Part shown: piece by piece, positions 34,822 through 43,482 of the stretch
Layout of the letters: each line of letters begins with the position of its first letter
Position numbering within the stretch: position 1 is the first letter of the stretch
Origin: Polynucleobacter sp. AM-25C3
GTDB lineage: Bacteria; Pseudomonadota; Gammaproteobacteria; Burkholderiales; Burkholderiaceae
Direction of reading: 5' to 3'
Assembly (NCBI RefSeq): GCF_018882335.1
Contig: NZ_JACVOS010000010.1
Location: 20,007-84,006, forward strand
Length of the DNA: 64,000 nucleotides
The notes under the pieces: model-generated
Databases searched by the model: none
What the model saw: only the letters and a program-made list of their open reading frames with translations
What the model was told of the DNA's origin: nothing
Position numbers and translations under genes: made by a program

Positions 34822-35780
34822 TTTTGAACCCCCTTCACAACTCGGATTACGCCTGGAATTGTGGTTCCGTTTACTGCAGGCACGCCATCAGGATCGTAGC
34901 TCTCATTCCAAATACCAACGACTTGATTTGATAGGCGCAATACCCAGCGCGGCGCTACTTGGTGAGCAACCAAGACATCGTTTTCAAGATGCGACTCAAC
35001 CATTGACTCTTGATTGTCAGGCGCAACTTTAAAAATTGTAGGAATTGAGCGGTTGTTTGGAATTCGAATATAAGTAAACCGACCGTCATCCCAAACTTGG
35101 TTTGGAATAATTTCCTCGGTACCTTCGATTTTCTGCATTGTGTAATTCGTATTACGCTTGATGCGTACAGAGCTATTTAAGCGTTCATCTAACAAGACGC
35201 GGCTCTTTTCTGCAGGCGACTGCTCTATAGATGAGTGCTGAAAAGCAATGGTCCAATTCCCATTTTGCTTTTCCTTTTCACCAAGCACTCGCAAATCAAA
35301 TGCATAGCGATATAAATTAGTTTTTACCAACAAATTGGTATTAGCTGCAGCTAAGCCAGGCTTTAGAGTTATCGAATCATCACCTACCTTCCCAAGCAAA
35401 ACCCAGCCGTCAGAATCACCACCAAAAACACATGGTGTTGAGCCCGCAGCACAGGCTTCAATTCGCTCCCCTGGCGCAAAAAATAACTGCGTTGCAAATC
35501 CCAATTTAGTCAGAACGGGCACCACCGTAGACTGCGAGTCTGCGTCGTAATCGACATTTAGGATTTTTGGAATTTCAGGGGTTAAGTTTGGCTTTTTCGC
35601 CATCACAACGACTTTAGGGGTTACAGCAACCTCTTTCTTTGGTGCGCTTGCATCCTCACTCTTGGGTTGGCTGGTTTGCGCATAAGCCACTTGAGAGGCA
35701 ATGAACAGCATGATTGACATGCAAAAAATTGTTAATAATTTCGGTGAGTTCAGCGCCAATCTAATTGACCCGGACATCAT
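34818..35780 (-). CDS. virB9: VirB9 outer-membrane core protein
   Basis: A 320-aa protein with signal peptide (to about AYAQ, residue 35), an N-terminal beta domain with TQLFFAPGERIEAC, and a C-terminal VirB9/CagX domain (NQVWDDGRFTYIRIPNN). Forms the outer ring with VirB10 and VirB7. Overlap with virB8 by 4 nt. Confidence 0.93.
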   Translation of the reverse strand: MMSGSIRLALNSPKLLTIFCMSIMLFIASQVAYAQTSQPKSEDASAPKKEVAVTPKVVVMAKKPNLTPEIPKILNVDYDADSQSTVVPVLTKLGFATQLFFAPGERIEACAAGSTPCVFGGDSDGWVLLGKVGDDSITLKPGLAAANTNLLVKTNLYRYAFDLRVLGEKEKQNGNWTIAFQHSSIEQSPAEKSRVLLDERLNSSVRIKRNTNYTMQKIEGTEEIIPNQVWDDGRFTYIRIPNNRSIPTIFKVAPDNQESMVESHLENDVLVAHQVAPRWVLRLSNQVVGIWNESYDPDGVPAVNGTTIPGVIRVVKGVQK

Positions 35781-36481
35781 GGGGTCACCTTGGGTCCAAC
35801 GCCGGTAAGTTCGGCATCAACGACATATCCATTAACGGTAAAGCCTAACGGGTTATCGATAGCGAAACCTGTTTGAACATTGTTTGCTAGTGGCTTATAG
35901 GCGTAACTAAGGGTCGCTATTAACTTCTCTGGTGGCTTATCAACACCACCCTGTCTGGTTACGCGATCAAATCGAACCACCGCCTTACCAGGCTCTCCGG
36001 GCGGAAGAGAAACGGTTAAGCGTGTTATGCGCTGATCCGTATCCGACCCAAGACGTTTATCCTTGGCATTTATTCCCTCAAATTGAGCGTCATACATCCT
36101 ACCGGTTCGCTCATCCGATAAATTCATCACATGATCATGGTCATGTTGCAGTAGAGTCCAAACATAGCGCTCGCGAGATGAGACGTAATCGGCTATGTAG
36201 TGCTTATCAATTAATTCGTTTGTTTGCACTGTGGATGAACCGGTAGCATCAATTAATTGAGTTTCACCAGTGGTCTTGTCCACTTGGAAAACAAGAGGTA
36301 TTACCTTATAAAACGGCAACATTATCAACAGCCCGATAAGGCATAAGAGGGTAATGACTACAGCTACTCGAGCAATAATCCACGCCCTACCCTCTGATTT
36401 TTCAAGCATCTCTTGGCGACTGGTTTCCCAGTGAGCTGCCGCATCGTAAAATTCACCGTCTAAAGGCTTTTTGCTGGCCAT
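35777..36481 (-). CDS. virB8: VirB8 inner-membrane protein
   Basis: A 234-aa bitopic protein: membrane helix near residues 34-56 (IIARVAVVITLLCLIGLLIM) and a periplasmic NTF2-like VirB8 domain (DYVSSRERYVW). It is the first gene after leader copy 4 and begins the virB8-9-10-DUF1173-trbM-virB11 group with overlapping genes. Confidence 0.92.
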   Translation of the reverse strand: MASKKPLDGEFYDAAAHWETSRQEMLEKSEGRAWIIARVAVVITLLCLIGLLIMLPFYKVIPLVFQVDKTTGETQLIDATGSSTVQTNELIDKHYIADYVSSRERYVWTLLQHDHDHVMNLSDERTGRMYDAQFEGINAKDKRLGSDTDQRITRLTVSLPPGEPGKAVVRFDRVTRQGGVDKPPEKLIATLSYAYKPLANNVQTGFAIDNPLGFTVNGYVVDAELTGVGPKVTP

Positions 36482-36487
36482 GAAAAT

Positions 36488-36520
36488 CCCATCAAGTTAA
36501 TTGCGAAGGGCGCTAACCCT
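36488..36520 (-). promoter_or_regulatory. TTAGCG-loop leader element, copy 4 (virB8)
   Basis: On the minus strand: AGGG/CCCT stem around TTAGCG (36511-36516), then CTTGATGGGA 6-7 nt before the virB8 ATG. Its stem differs in sequence from the other copies. Confidence 0.62.
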
Positions 36521-36580
36521 GTTGGTACCGCTATTTAAAAAACAGTGCTTTGATATTTAATGAATTGCCTAGAGGCTTAT

Positions 36581-36606
36581 CCTATCAAGTTCAACGCGCT
36601 AACGTT
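36581..36606 (-). promoter_or_regulatory. TTAGCG-loop leader element, copy 5 (orphan)
   Basis: AACG/CGTT stem around TTAGCG (36597-36602) and a perfect CTTGATAGGA, but no ORF follows: the first in-frame triplets reach TAA at once and the next start codon belongs to virB8 about 100 nt on. It may be a remnant of a lost gene (perhaps virB7) or a second control site in the same leader. Confidence 0.5.
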
Positions 36607-36659
36607 TGGTAATCTAACGAGAATAATTTTACTACACTCACCACGAAATTCAAGAGCTT

Positions 36660-36965
36660 TTAGTGTTTTCTGTACCACATGATTGTATTGGCCCAAGGAA
36701 GATAAAATTTCCACAGATATCCAAATATCAATATAGTTGACACAACATTCACAATCGTAGATCCAGGTTTAATCAGCCCCGCCCAAAAGGGTGCGCTGGC
36801 AGTGAAATCGACGAGTTGGTAACTCATCATCGGAATTCCCACCATGTAGAAATACTTCTTAAGGGCAGAGCTTGCAACTGCGTTTGGTTGCTCAAAGGCG
36901 CCGCATCCTGTACAAACAGTAGCGCCAACCGAAATACTGGTGAGGCAAAAAGGACATTGTTTCAA
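36660..36965 (-). CDS. Zinc-ribbon membrane protein in T4SS cluster
   Basis: A 101-aa protein: an N-terminal zinc ribbon (CPFC at 4-7 and CTGCG near 18) and two hydrophobic segments near residues 40-60 and 70-92. No named family known to me beyond zinc-ribbon domain proteins. It lies between virB6 and virB8 and diverges from the small lipoprotein gene, so it interrupts the usual order where virB7 would be expected. A role in exclusion or regulation is possible. Confidence 0.6.
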   Translation of the reverse strand: MKQCPFCLTSISVGATVCTGCGAFEQPNAVASSALKKYFYMVGIPMMSYQLVDFTASAPFWAGLIKPGSTIVNVVSTILIFGYLWKFYLPWANTIMWYRKH

Positions 36966-37011
36966 ATTAACTCTCCATGTAAGATAAATAGTATGGCGCT
37001 TGTCATCAAAA

Positions 37012-37040
37012 TTGTTAACTAGGCGTTAATATATTAATAC
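37012..37040 (+). promoter_or_regulatory. Sigma-70-like promoter of the small lipoprotein gene
   Basis: TTGTTA (37012-37017), 17-bp spacer, TAATAC (37035-37040), with the lipoprotein ATG at 37064 preceded by AAGGA. This gives the plus-strand gene its own promoter inside a minus-strand operon. Confidence 0.5.
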
Positions 37041-37063
37041 TCCGACGAACAACTAAGGAAAAT

Positions 37064-37267
37064 ATGAAAAATAAACTCACGCTGATTGCAGCCCTATTTC
37101 CACTATTAATCCTCACAGCCTGTAACGAAAGTGAAGAAACAAAACCTACAAGTCAAAATTCGGGTAGCGCAGAGGACAAGGTGATCAAAGCCATGAGCGG
37201 CACAAAATTGCCTAAGTTCATGGAGGCACCAAAACCGAATAACGCCTCTGAAAGCACAAAACCTTAA
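37064..37267 (+). CDS. Small lipoprotein, candidate entry-exclusion or VirB7-like
   Basis: A 67-aa lipoprotein: signal peptide LTLIAALFPLLILTAC with Cys at about 20, then a short polar tail with SAEDKVIKAM. It is on the opposite strand from the T4SS genes and its stop overlaps the virB6 stop by 4 nt. Size and lipobox fit VirB7 or entry-exclusion lipoproteins; an own promoter and opposite direction favour exclusion, which must be made in cells not actively mating. Not decided by sequence alone. Confidence 0.65.
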   Translation: MKNKLTLIAALFPLLILTACNESEETKPTSQNSGSAEDKVIKAMSGTKLPKFMEAPKPNNASESTKP

Positions 37268-38361
37268 CCATTGCGCTTTCGAACCATCTCCCTCCCCCGC
37301 GCAGCGATTTTCCCAAGATTTTGACCAAGACGCTCCGACCTTGACTGTGTAGGGGGACTCCCATTAGTAATTGAGCCACCTTTATCTCCGCCTGGACTCT
37401 TCGGTGGTTTTGGTATTCCAGCCCTATTTATAATATTTCTAGTAAGCATTCCACCTAGGAACGCAGCTGCAGAACTACCTGCAGGAGATGAGCCTGAAAG
37501 TGCTGCAGCAATCCCAGAAATACGAGTTCCAACCCATCCCAGCATTAAAAACATCAAAACCAACTGTGGCACAAGAAGCAGAATGTCAGTATTGGCATCT
37601 GCCGCAATCGCCCATGCGTCGGCACTCTGTGCTGTCGCGCCAGGTAGCGCTTCAATCAATATGCTCTCAATAATAGAAACCGTCATCCCCATGTAAGCAA
37701 AGCAAAGCATCGAGAATACGCATAAATTCCCAACTTTAGAAATCCAGCCATCAAAGTATTTTTTGGTAGGCTCAAATGCCAGAGCACAAATAAATAATGG
37801 TCCAACCCCTAAAATAAGCTGAAGGGCAAGATAGCAATAGAGAATTTCAACCGATATCACCAAGTAGTAGAAAACAATCCCAATTGATAAAAGAGTTGCA
37901 TAAATCGCCACCAAAATTGAAAGCCCTATATTTGTGAGCCCTCCATTCTTTAATGCAGTCCAAAATGCTTTAGTAAACTCCATTGAGTGAGACTCATTGC
38001 AGTCGATCATCTGAAACACTTGGCTTGCGCTAAAATTACAGTTGTTAGAACCTTTTAACGAAACCAACTTTCCAAGACTAAAGAACACATCATTGACAAC
38101 GGGAATAATCTGCGACTGATATGTGCCAACACTAAGACCCAAACCTAAGATCATGGCAATTTTGGTTGCCTTCCACGTGAAATCCATTACTGGGGCCTGG
38201 GCCTGCCCCCTGGATACTGCAAGTCCGTAGTTAATGATCCAGATTGTTACCCCAATTCCAACTATCGGGGTGATGGCCCCAATGATTGCTGCCGAAGTCT
38301 GATTGACATAAACATCAACACCATTTTGCAAGCCCTGAGCTACAGTAGTTATCATTCCCAT
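37264..38361 (-). CDS. virB6: VirB6/TrbL polytopic channel protein
   Basis: A 365-aa protein with about five to six membrane helices (ITPIVGIGVTIWIINYGLAV; KIAMILGLGLSV; ILVAIYATLLSIGIVFYYLV; LALQLILGVGPLFICALAF; ILLLVPQLVLMFLMLGWVG) and a basic Gly/Pro-rich C-terminal tail. This is the VirB6/TrbL profile. It starts right after virB5. Confidence 0.9.
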   Translation of the reverse strand: MGMITTVAQGLQNGVDVYVNQTSAAIIGAITPIVGIGVTIWIINYGLAVSRGQAQAPVMDFTWKATKIAMILGLGLSVGTYQSQIIPVVNDVFFSLGKLVSLKGSNNCNFSASQVFQMIDCNESHSMEFTKAFWTALKNGGLTNIGLSILVAIYATLLSIGIVFYYLVISVEILYCYLALQLILGVGPLFICALAFEPTKKYFDGWISKVGNLCVFSMLCFAYMGMTVSIIESILIEALPGATAQSADAWAIAADANTDILLLVPQLVLMFLMLGWVGTRISGIAAALSGSSPAGSSAAAFLGGMLTRNIINRAGIPKPPKSPGGDKGGSITNGSPPTQSRSERLGQNLGKIAARGREMVRKRNG

Positions 38362-38364
38362 GAT

Positions 38365-39108
38365 TTATTGACCAACTGCAAAAGTCTTGGTGGTAAAAGT
38401 TGGTCGCCCCGTTTTGGAAAGGGCGTTCATCATATACTCATTTTTCTCTTGCTCAATCAACTTTGTTTGAGTCTTAGCTAACTCAGTTGCGATACTTAGC
38501 TTGGCCATTGCGTTCTGCTGAAATGATTGCTCAACTGTCAATCGCGCCTGCAATTCTGCGATAGCTTTAGGATCTTGAGTAAAGTTAATTTGAGCCATTA
38601 GGTCAGCGATTTTTTTATCATGTAACTGAACCTGTTCATAAGCTTGCTGAAACAAGTCTTGGTCAGCAAAGTTCTTATTAAGACTGCTCATGCAGGTATT
38701 TCTTGGGATGCCAGCCGGAACAGACTCGCAACTAAAAATTGTCTTGGCATTCCTAGCTGCTTGTGCGGCGCTATTTAGCGTAATCCAGGGGTTTTTAGTG
38801 TTGATCGCCGTATATACGTTACGAATATCTGCCGGCAAAAATTGCTGCAGCTGTGGATTTGATAACAACGAGCCATACCCTCTAATGCCTGTAAGAGCTT
38901 GGTATTGAGTTACAGACTGGTCGTATTGCTGTTTCATCGCCGCAATCTGCTGCTGCCATGCAGTAATTGTTTGAATCATATTGGTGTAGTTGGCCGCGTC
39001 AAATACCGGGATTCCCTGCGCATGTGAATGTGAGCTCATCGACAATACGCTCGCAAGTAATAATGGTTTAATTATTCTGACAATACTTTTTTTTGTGCAA
39101 AACATCAT
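38365..39108 (-). CDS. virB5: VirB5 pilus-tip protein
   Basis: 247 aa from ATG 39108. The frame is open upstream to a TTG at 39126, but that lies in the AAGGA ribosome-binding motif. Signal peptide ends SHAQ (about residue 31); then mostly helical with VFDAANYTNMIQTITAWQQQIAAM, as in VirB5/TrbJ proteins, and a C-terminal helix with LIEQEKNEYM. One Cys pair (FSCESV, RNTCMS). Confidence 0.88.
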   Translation of the reverse strand: MMFCTKKSIVRIIKPLLLASVLSMSSHSHAQGIPVFDAANYTNMIQTITAWQQQIAAMKQQYDQSVTQYQALTGIRGYGSLLSNPQLQQFLPADIRNVYTAINTKNPWITLNSAAQAARNAKTIFSCESVPAGIPRNTCMSSLNKNFADQDLFQQAYEQVQLHDKKIADLMAQINFTQDPKAIAELQARLTVEQSFQQNAMAKLSIATELAKTQTKLIEQEKNEYMMNALSKTGRPTFTTKTFAVGQ

Positions 39109-39117
39109 AGTGAAAAT

Positions 39118-39151
39118 CCTTATCAAGTAATTTAAATACTCCGCGCTAACG
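39118..39151 (-). promoter_or_regulatory. TTAGCG-loop leader element, copy 6 (virB5)
   Basis: TTAGCG (39144-39149) flanked by only a 2-bp CG/CG stem, then CTTGATAAGGA and the virB5 ATG. Loop and RBS parts are kept while the stem has weakened. It lies in the 60-nt gap between virB4 and virB5. Confidence 0.45.
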
Positions 39152-39168
39152 TCTTTAGTGCATCTGAT

Positions 39169-41613
39169 TTATTGCTTACGAAGACTCTTTTCTTTCTCCT
39201 GAGCCTTGCGTAATTCCATATGCTCTTGAAATATTGGTAGCCATGCTTCGGGCGCATCTCCCACTTCGGCACGAATAGCATCAAGCATTGCTAAGTTGTC
39301 CGTCGAAGAGCTCAATATATTTAGATACTCACCCAGTCCGCCAAGGTCAAGGGTCACTATCGCAGTTCCATGACCTTGCTTGATTAGCATTTGTCGGCTA
39401 TGAGGTTCGAATGATTTAATCGTTTCGAACTCAGCCTTAGTAAGCGAGAAGCCGTTTACATAATCGTCATAGCTAGCCTTTGGGTTTGGGAGAAATATTT
39501 GTGTTGCGCTTTGCTCAACCATTGCCGCTACGTGAGGAGTTTTTAAAATTTGCGCTGGTGATTGGGTATCAAATACGCCAAATCCATTTTGTTTGCGAAT
39601 GGTGTATTGCTTGTTAACAGCAAAATCAGTACAAGCTGGCAACTCAAGTCGCTTCCAAAACTCAGCCATGAAATACATGAACCTACGCCCATCTATCAAT
39701 GAATTGGCCATGTGTAGCAAGATGGAGGTAATAGGATCAAGCACCTCTGGCGACTCTAGTAAATCAGTGTCATCGAATCCCAATAGGTGGTCAGATGAAA
39801 AATCAATTGTGAGTTCTGGGTTATCCGCAACCCACGCCAAACTGCCTCCTGTAGTAGCACACCATTTTGCCAAGTGCGCGGCTACGCCATCGTCATCGGT
39901 ATTAGGTAGCTGTTGGTGAACCATGGAGAGACGCCTAAACTTCATCTCCATTTTTAGCACTTGGGTGACTGCCGCAGTGATTTGCTCCTCTTCTTTGGGC
40001 GTTACCCTTCTTGGTACTCGTTCTTTAATAAATTCAATGTTATAGGCAGTGTTCTGCGGATTGGCCGGAAGCTGCAGTGGATTTAATCCGGTTGGAACGC
40101 CTCTTTTAAAGGTTCGGTAATTTCCACCCAGCGCACGAATCGCAATTTCAGCACCCCTATCTTTGTCCCAAAAAAGAATGGTTGGTTTATATTTCAGGCT
40201 CATCATCATGAGAAAGAGCTCTACAACTGTTTTACCTGTACCCGTGGCCCCGATAATTGTTGTGTTCCCTGGCGCTTTATCATCAAAACTATCAACATCA
40301 TCACGAGTCGCGTGCCAATTGAAGTAGTACGGGTTGCCGTTAGGCGTCTTCAAAACTGTTACCGCCTCACCCCAAGGGTTTCCATTGCGTTTCCCCATTG
40401 CAAAGCCATGAAACGCGCTCATGCCGCAATAATTTCTACTGGTTAATTTAGCCTCTCTTGGTCGATACTTCCAATTGCCTGGCAGTTGGGAAAACCATGC
40501 TCCATCTGCGAGTAGATCTATCAATGCAGTTTGGAAGCCAGCCTCCTCTAGAGTGGTTCTTGCTCCGGACAGGTTTTTTCTTGCGGCTGCAGGCGAATCT
40601 CCAAAAACCGCAAGGCTGTAATGGAACTCCCCATAACAGAATACCCCGTCACCCAAATCGTCTAGCGCCCTATTGAGGGCCTCTACTTGAGATGCAGCAA
40701 TATCTTCGGATGCTCGCAATTGTTTTTGCTGAAGCTTGATTGCTCCTTCAGCCTGCCTTTTGCTCATGATCGTAAAGCTCATGGTCTCAATGAACTCATA
40801 ATCCAAGTACAGAAGCAAATTAATAATTCCAGGCGATGTTTCTGGCGGGTAATCCTGTAAATCTAGTAGGGCTACATACTTAGACCCTTTTGGTCCGCGC
40901 AGCTCAATTAATTCGTCCTGGACAAACTGGCGAGTCGTAGGCAGCGATTGAGAAATTGACTGGTAGCTAGCGCTCCTGACGGGCTTCCAGTAGCCATTTA
41001 CCAAATAGGCATAAAACTCCCTTTGTCTATTAAAAGTATCGCCCTCATAAACATAGTCACCCAGTAATGTAGGGTCATATTCTCGAAGGCTAGAATTCAT
41101 TTTGTTAATGAATTCAGCCATCTTTTTTAGATCTTCAGCCTCATCATGTCTAATCTGTTCTAGGCTTCGCATTGCCTGACGAGAAAAGAATCTTGATAAT
41201 CCTTCGGAAGCCTGTTTGGCTCTTGGTGGCTTGTAAACTAAAGTCAGATAAAACTCATTGGCCATCATTCGATAGCCCTGGAAGGTTTGGTAATACTTGG
41301 TTGCAATCTCTTTGGCAACAGGCTCTTCGTAATCCGTTTCAAGACGGTCACTAATCTTGCGACGTAGCCTATGTGACCAGAGGGCAACCCCAAATCCTAG
41401 GCTGCGCACCATGCTGTTGAAACTGTCATGTCGCAGCTCAATATCTTCCGGGTCTTGCGCCTCAAATGAGATTCCATCAAGCCTCCATGTCGCCAAGTAT
41501 GAGCCGTCACTATTCTTAACAATGCTCTCGGTAATTGGTGTATTAAATGGAATAAAGTCGGCAAGACAAGCCTCCCTTGTTGCCAGCTCTTCATGTCTTG
41601 GTATTGCGCCCAT
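39169..41613 (-). CDS. virB4: VirB4 T4SS ATPase
   Basis: An 814-aa VirB4/CagE-type ATPase: N-terminal domain (e.g. YLATWRLDGISFEAQDPEDI), Walker A IGATGTGKTVV near residue 455, Walker B region YFMAEFWKRL near 650, and a final QQ-type motif region. It energises pilus assembly and substrate transfer. It follows virB3 by 2 nt. Confidence 0.94.
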   Translation of the reverse strand: MGAIPRHEELATREACLADFIPFNTPITESIVKNSDGSYLATWRLDGISFEAQDPEDIELRHDSFNSMVRSLGFGVALWSHRLRRKISDRLETDYEEPVAKEIATKYYQTFQGYRMMANEFYLTLVYKPPRAKQASEGLSRFFSRQAMRSLEQIRHDEAEDLKKMAEFINKMNSSLREYDPTLLGDYVYEGDTFNRQREFYAYLVNGYWKPVRSASYQSISQSLPTTRQFVQDELIELRGPKGSKYVALLDLQDYPPETSPGIINLLLYLDYEFIETMSFTIMSKRQAEGAIKLQQKQLRASEDIAASQVEALNRALDDLGDGVFCYGEFHYSLAVFGDSPAAARKNLSGARTTLEEAGFQTALIDLLADGAWFSQLPGNWKYRPREAKLTSRNYCGMSAFHGFAMGKRNGNPWGEAVTVLKTPNGNPYYFNWHATRDDVDSFDDKAPGNTTIIGATGTGKTVVELFLMMMSLKYKPTILFWDKDRGAEIAIRALGGNYRTFKRGVPTGLNPLQLPANPQNTAYNIEFIKERVPRRVTPKEEEQITAAVTQVLKMEMKFRRLSMVHQQLPNTDDDGVAAHLAKWCATTGGSLAWVADNPELTIDFSSDHLLGFDDTDLLESPEVLDPITSILLHMANSLIDGRRFMYFMAEFWKRLELPACTDFAVNKQYTIRKQNGFGVFDTQSPAQILKTPHVAAMVEQSATQIFLPNPKASYDDYVNGFSLTKAEFETIKSFEPHSRQMLIKQGHGTAIVTLDLGGLGEYLNILSSSTDNLAMLDAIRAEVGDAPEAWLPIFQEHMELRKAQEKEKSLRKQ

Positions 41614-41615
41614 AG

Positions 41616-41933
41616 TTATTTCCGGTTTCGTTTTTTATATTTGATTGGGGAGTAAGTTATTGCCCCCCAATGTTTGGCTGATACATGCTTTGCAACCCTT
41701 AGCAAAAAGCGTTTTAAGAGCTGTAATAGCCGCTGGTCATCATGACTACTAACTTTGCGCATCCAAAAGTAAACAAACCCTAATAGGCACAAGCAAACCA
41801 AAGTAAGGTATGGACTTATAAATAGAGACCAAAATGAGAGCAAAATTAATGGCATGGCCACAGCCATTAGCGGGAGCATTGGAACTCCCGCCAATAGCGA
41901 TGGCCTTGTGCAACCTTTAAATACAGAGTCCAC
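41616..41933 (-). CDS. virB3: VirB3 inner-membrane protein
   Basis: A 105-aa protein with the VirB3 start CTRPSLLAGVPMLPLMAV and two adjacent membrane helices (residues about 18-60), then a basic tail. Works with VirB4 in pilus biogenesis. Placed virB2-virB3-virB4 as usual. Confidence 0.9.
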   Translation of the reverse strand: MDSVFKGCTRPSLLAGVPMLPLMAVAMPLILLSFWSLFISPYLTLVCLCLLGFVYFWMRKVSSHDDQRLLQLLKRFLLRVAKHVSAKHWGAITYSPIKYKKRNRK

Positions 41934-41947
41934 GATCTGCCTTTACC

Positions 41948-42313
41948 TTACGGAGCCATTAAGTAGCCACCGATGGCAGTTGCACCACCAGCGAGTAGGC
42001 CACCACCCAATAGATGAGACACATCACCAAAGCTTGCGCCCTTAAACATCATTTTGTAGCCAGTCCACAACGACGCGGATGATCCGGTTGCAATGCCAAC
42101 CGACATAAGCGTTGTGGACACCGTATTAGCAAATGTGGAAGCTCTAGCAAGCTGTGCAAACGCTGGGTTTGCTTCAAGGGCTACACCCAACATTGCAATT
42201 TGGAACCCCGCATGAACAAGACTGATATCACTAGATTTACGATCAAATTGATTTTTGGTGTTTCTTAAAAATCTTTTGCCTTTAATGGTTAATGCATTTT
42301 TAAAAGTCTTCAT
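41948..42313 (-). CDS. virB2: VirB2-like T4SS pilin
   Basis: 121 aa from ATG 42313 (TTG-started upstream extension lies in the RBS motif). Long N-terminal leader ending near NPAFAQ (about residue 52), then two hydrophobic helices (TTLMSVGIATGSSASLW and HLLGGGLLAGGATAIGGYL) as in VirB2/TrbC pilins. First gene of the virB2-3-4 group. Confidence 0.85.
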   Translation of the reverse strand: MKTFKNALTIKGKRFLRNTKNQFDRKSSDISLVHAGFQIAMLGVALEANPAFAQLARASTFANTVSTTLMSVGIATGSSASLWTGYKMMFKGASFGDVSHLLGGGLLAGGATAIGGYLMAP

Positions 42314-42320
42314 AACTACT

Positions 42321-42356
42321 CCTATCAAAGAGACTCCCCACTATTTCCGAGTGGGG
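42321..42356 (-). promoter_or_regulatory. Leader variant before virB2 (copy 7, no TTAGCG loop)
   Basis: A perfect 7-bp hairpin CCCCACT/AGTGGGG with a 7-nt loop (42336-42356), then CTTTGATAGGAG and the virB2 ATG. Stem-plus-RBS order matches the other copies, but the loop is different. It could also act as terminator of the upstream gene, with only a short T-run. Confidence 0.4.
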
Positions 42357-42423
42357 TTTTCGGTTTTTCTTTTCTCTTCGATGGAGTCGTTGGGTTGCTT
42401 CTATGGTGCTGCTTATGGTTAAT

Positions 42424-43482
42424 TTATTGGCTGACTGAGTATTCCCTCCTATCTCGCTCGTATTGCTCGTAGGGTATCTGACGGTAAGCTAAAACTCGGA
42501 ACTTAAATTCCGGGAAGGGCTCACCAGGGTGAGGTTTGCACCCTATCCGATTCGCTTCATTTTCAATGCCAGCATCAGTGACATACCATGGTGCAGCATT
42601 GAGACCCGAACCATTTCCACTCGCTAGGGCACTAGTAGACTTTCCCGCCTTGCCTGCAGAGGCGATGATTGAATCCAAATAACCGATGGTTACCGGAGCT
42701 GGATCACCCTGCTTTTGACGTTGAGCGACCGCAGTGTCGTAGGCTGCCTTAAGGGTGTTAGAGGAAACCCCGACTTGAAGCCAGTAGGAAATTTTTGTGC
42801 GATCGCTTGGTGAGACTTTGACCGTCTTACCCCTACCCTGCTCCCAGGTTGAAATTAATTCAACGACTGCCCCCAAGTCGTTATGCTCTGCAGCATTTGT
42901 TTTTTGGTTTTCAGGGTTGTGGAAAACTTCATTCTCTGTCGTCGTCGACGATAAAGGATGGTTAAAGGGATGGTTATGGGTGACAAATTGTCGGGGTGGT
43001 GGTGACAAATTGTCTAAATTACGACCGTTTGTCGGGGGTGACAAATTGTCGGGGGTCCCTACAGAATAAGGGTTTCCTGTTGGGGGTGACAAATTGTCGG
43101 GGTGACAAATTGTCGGGGCGTCATTTTGACGGGGTGAATTTTTGTCGGGGTTGTGGATAACTTTTACACCATCTTGGTGATCATCTTCGTCAACCTCAAC
43201 CCACTCTTTTCGCTTTAACTCCACCAATCTAGAAAGAAAAATAGTGAAATAAGTTGACCGTCCATAACGCGCTTGGCGAGAAATTAAGCCATCTTCCTCA
43301 AGTTTTTTTAGGCTTCTTTGTACGGATCTATCCGACAAATTGCACTTGGCAGCAAGGTAGGCAATACTTGGCCAACACTCTTTGCCAAAGTCGTTAGCTT
43401 GGTCAGCCAAGGCTATCAATACATACTTTTGGTTATGCTCAATATCGGCATCCCAAACCATTGATTGCACTTTTACACTCAT
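42424..43482 (-). CDS. Winged-helix replication-initiator-like protein with internal iterons
   Basis: A 352-aa protein. The N-terminal 100 residues are an HTH_36-type winged helix (YVLIALADQANDFGKECWPS, CNLSDRSVQRSLKKLEEDGL). Residues about 115-180 are a low-complexity linker with repeats of DNLSPP, produced by palindromic repeats in the DNA. The C-terminal part resembles DnaT/replisome-organiser proteins (WLQVGVSSNTLKAAYDTAVA). The organisation recalls lambda O, with an N-terminal DNA-binding domain and the origin inside the gene. The start overlaps the next gene by 4 nt. Initiator function is inferred. Confidence 0.7.
   Translation of the reverse strand: MSVKVQSMVWDADIEHNQKYVLIALADQANDFGKECWPSIAYLAAKCNLSDRSVQRSLKKLEEDGLISRQARYGRSTYFTIFLSRLVELKRKEWVEVDEDDHQDGVKVIHNPDKNSPRQNDAPTICHPDNLSPPTGNPYSVGTPDNLSPPTNGRNLDNLSPPPRQFVTHNHPFNHPLSSTTTENEVFHNPENQKTNAAEHNDLGAVVELISTWEQGRGKTVKVSPSDRTKISYWLQVGVSSNTLKAAYDTAVAQRQKQGDPAPVTIGYLDSIIASAGKAGKSTSALASGNGSGLNAAPWYVTDAGIENEANRIGCKPHPGEPFPEFKFRVLAYRQIPYEQYERDRREYSVSQ
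42982..43114. repeat. Palindromic iterons GACAAATTGTC inside the initiator-like gene
   Basis: Five exact copies of the 11-bp palindrome GACAAATTGTC at 42982, 43004, 43040, 43088 and 43104, most followed by GGGG, plus degenerate forms at about 43023-43033 (GACcgtTTGTC), 43120 and 43140. Spacing 16-48 bp. They are a candidate origin or operator bound by the product of the gene that contains them. Confidence 0.8.
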
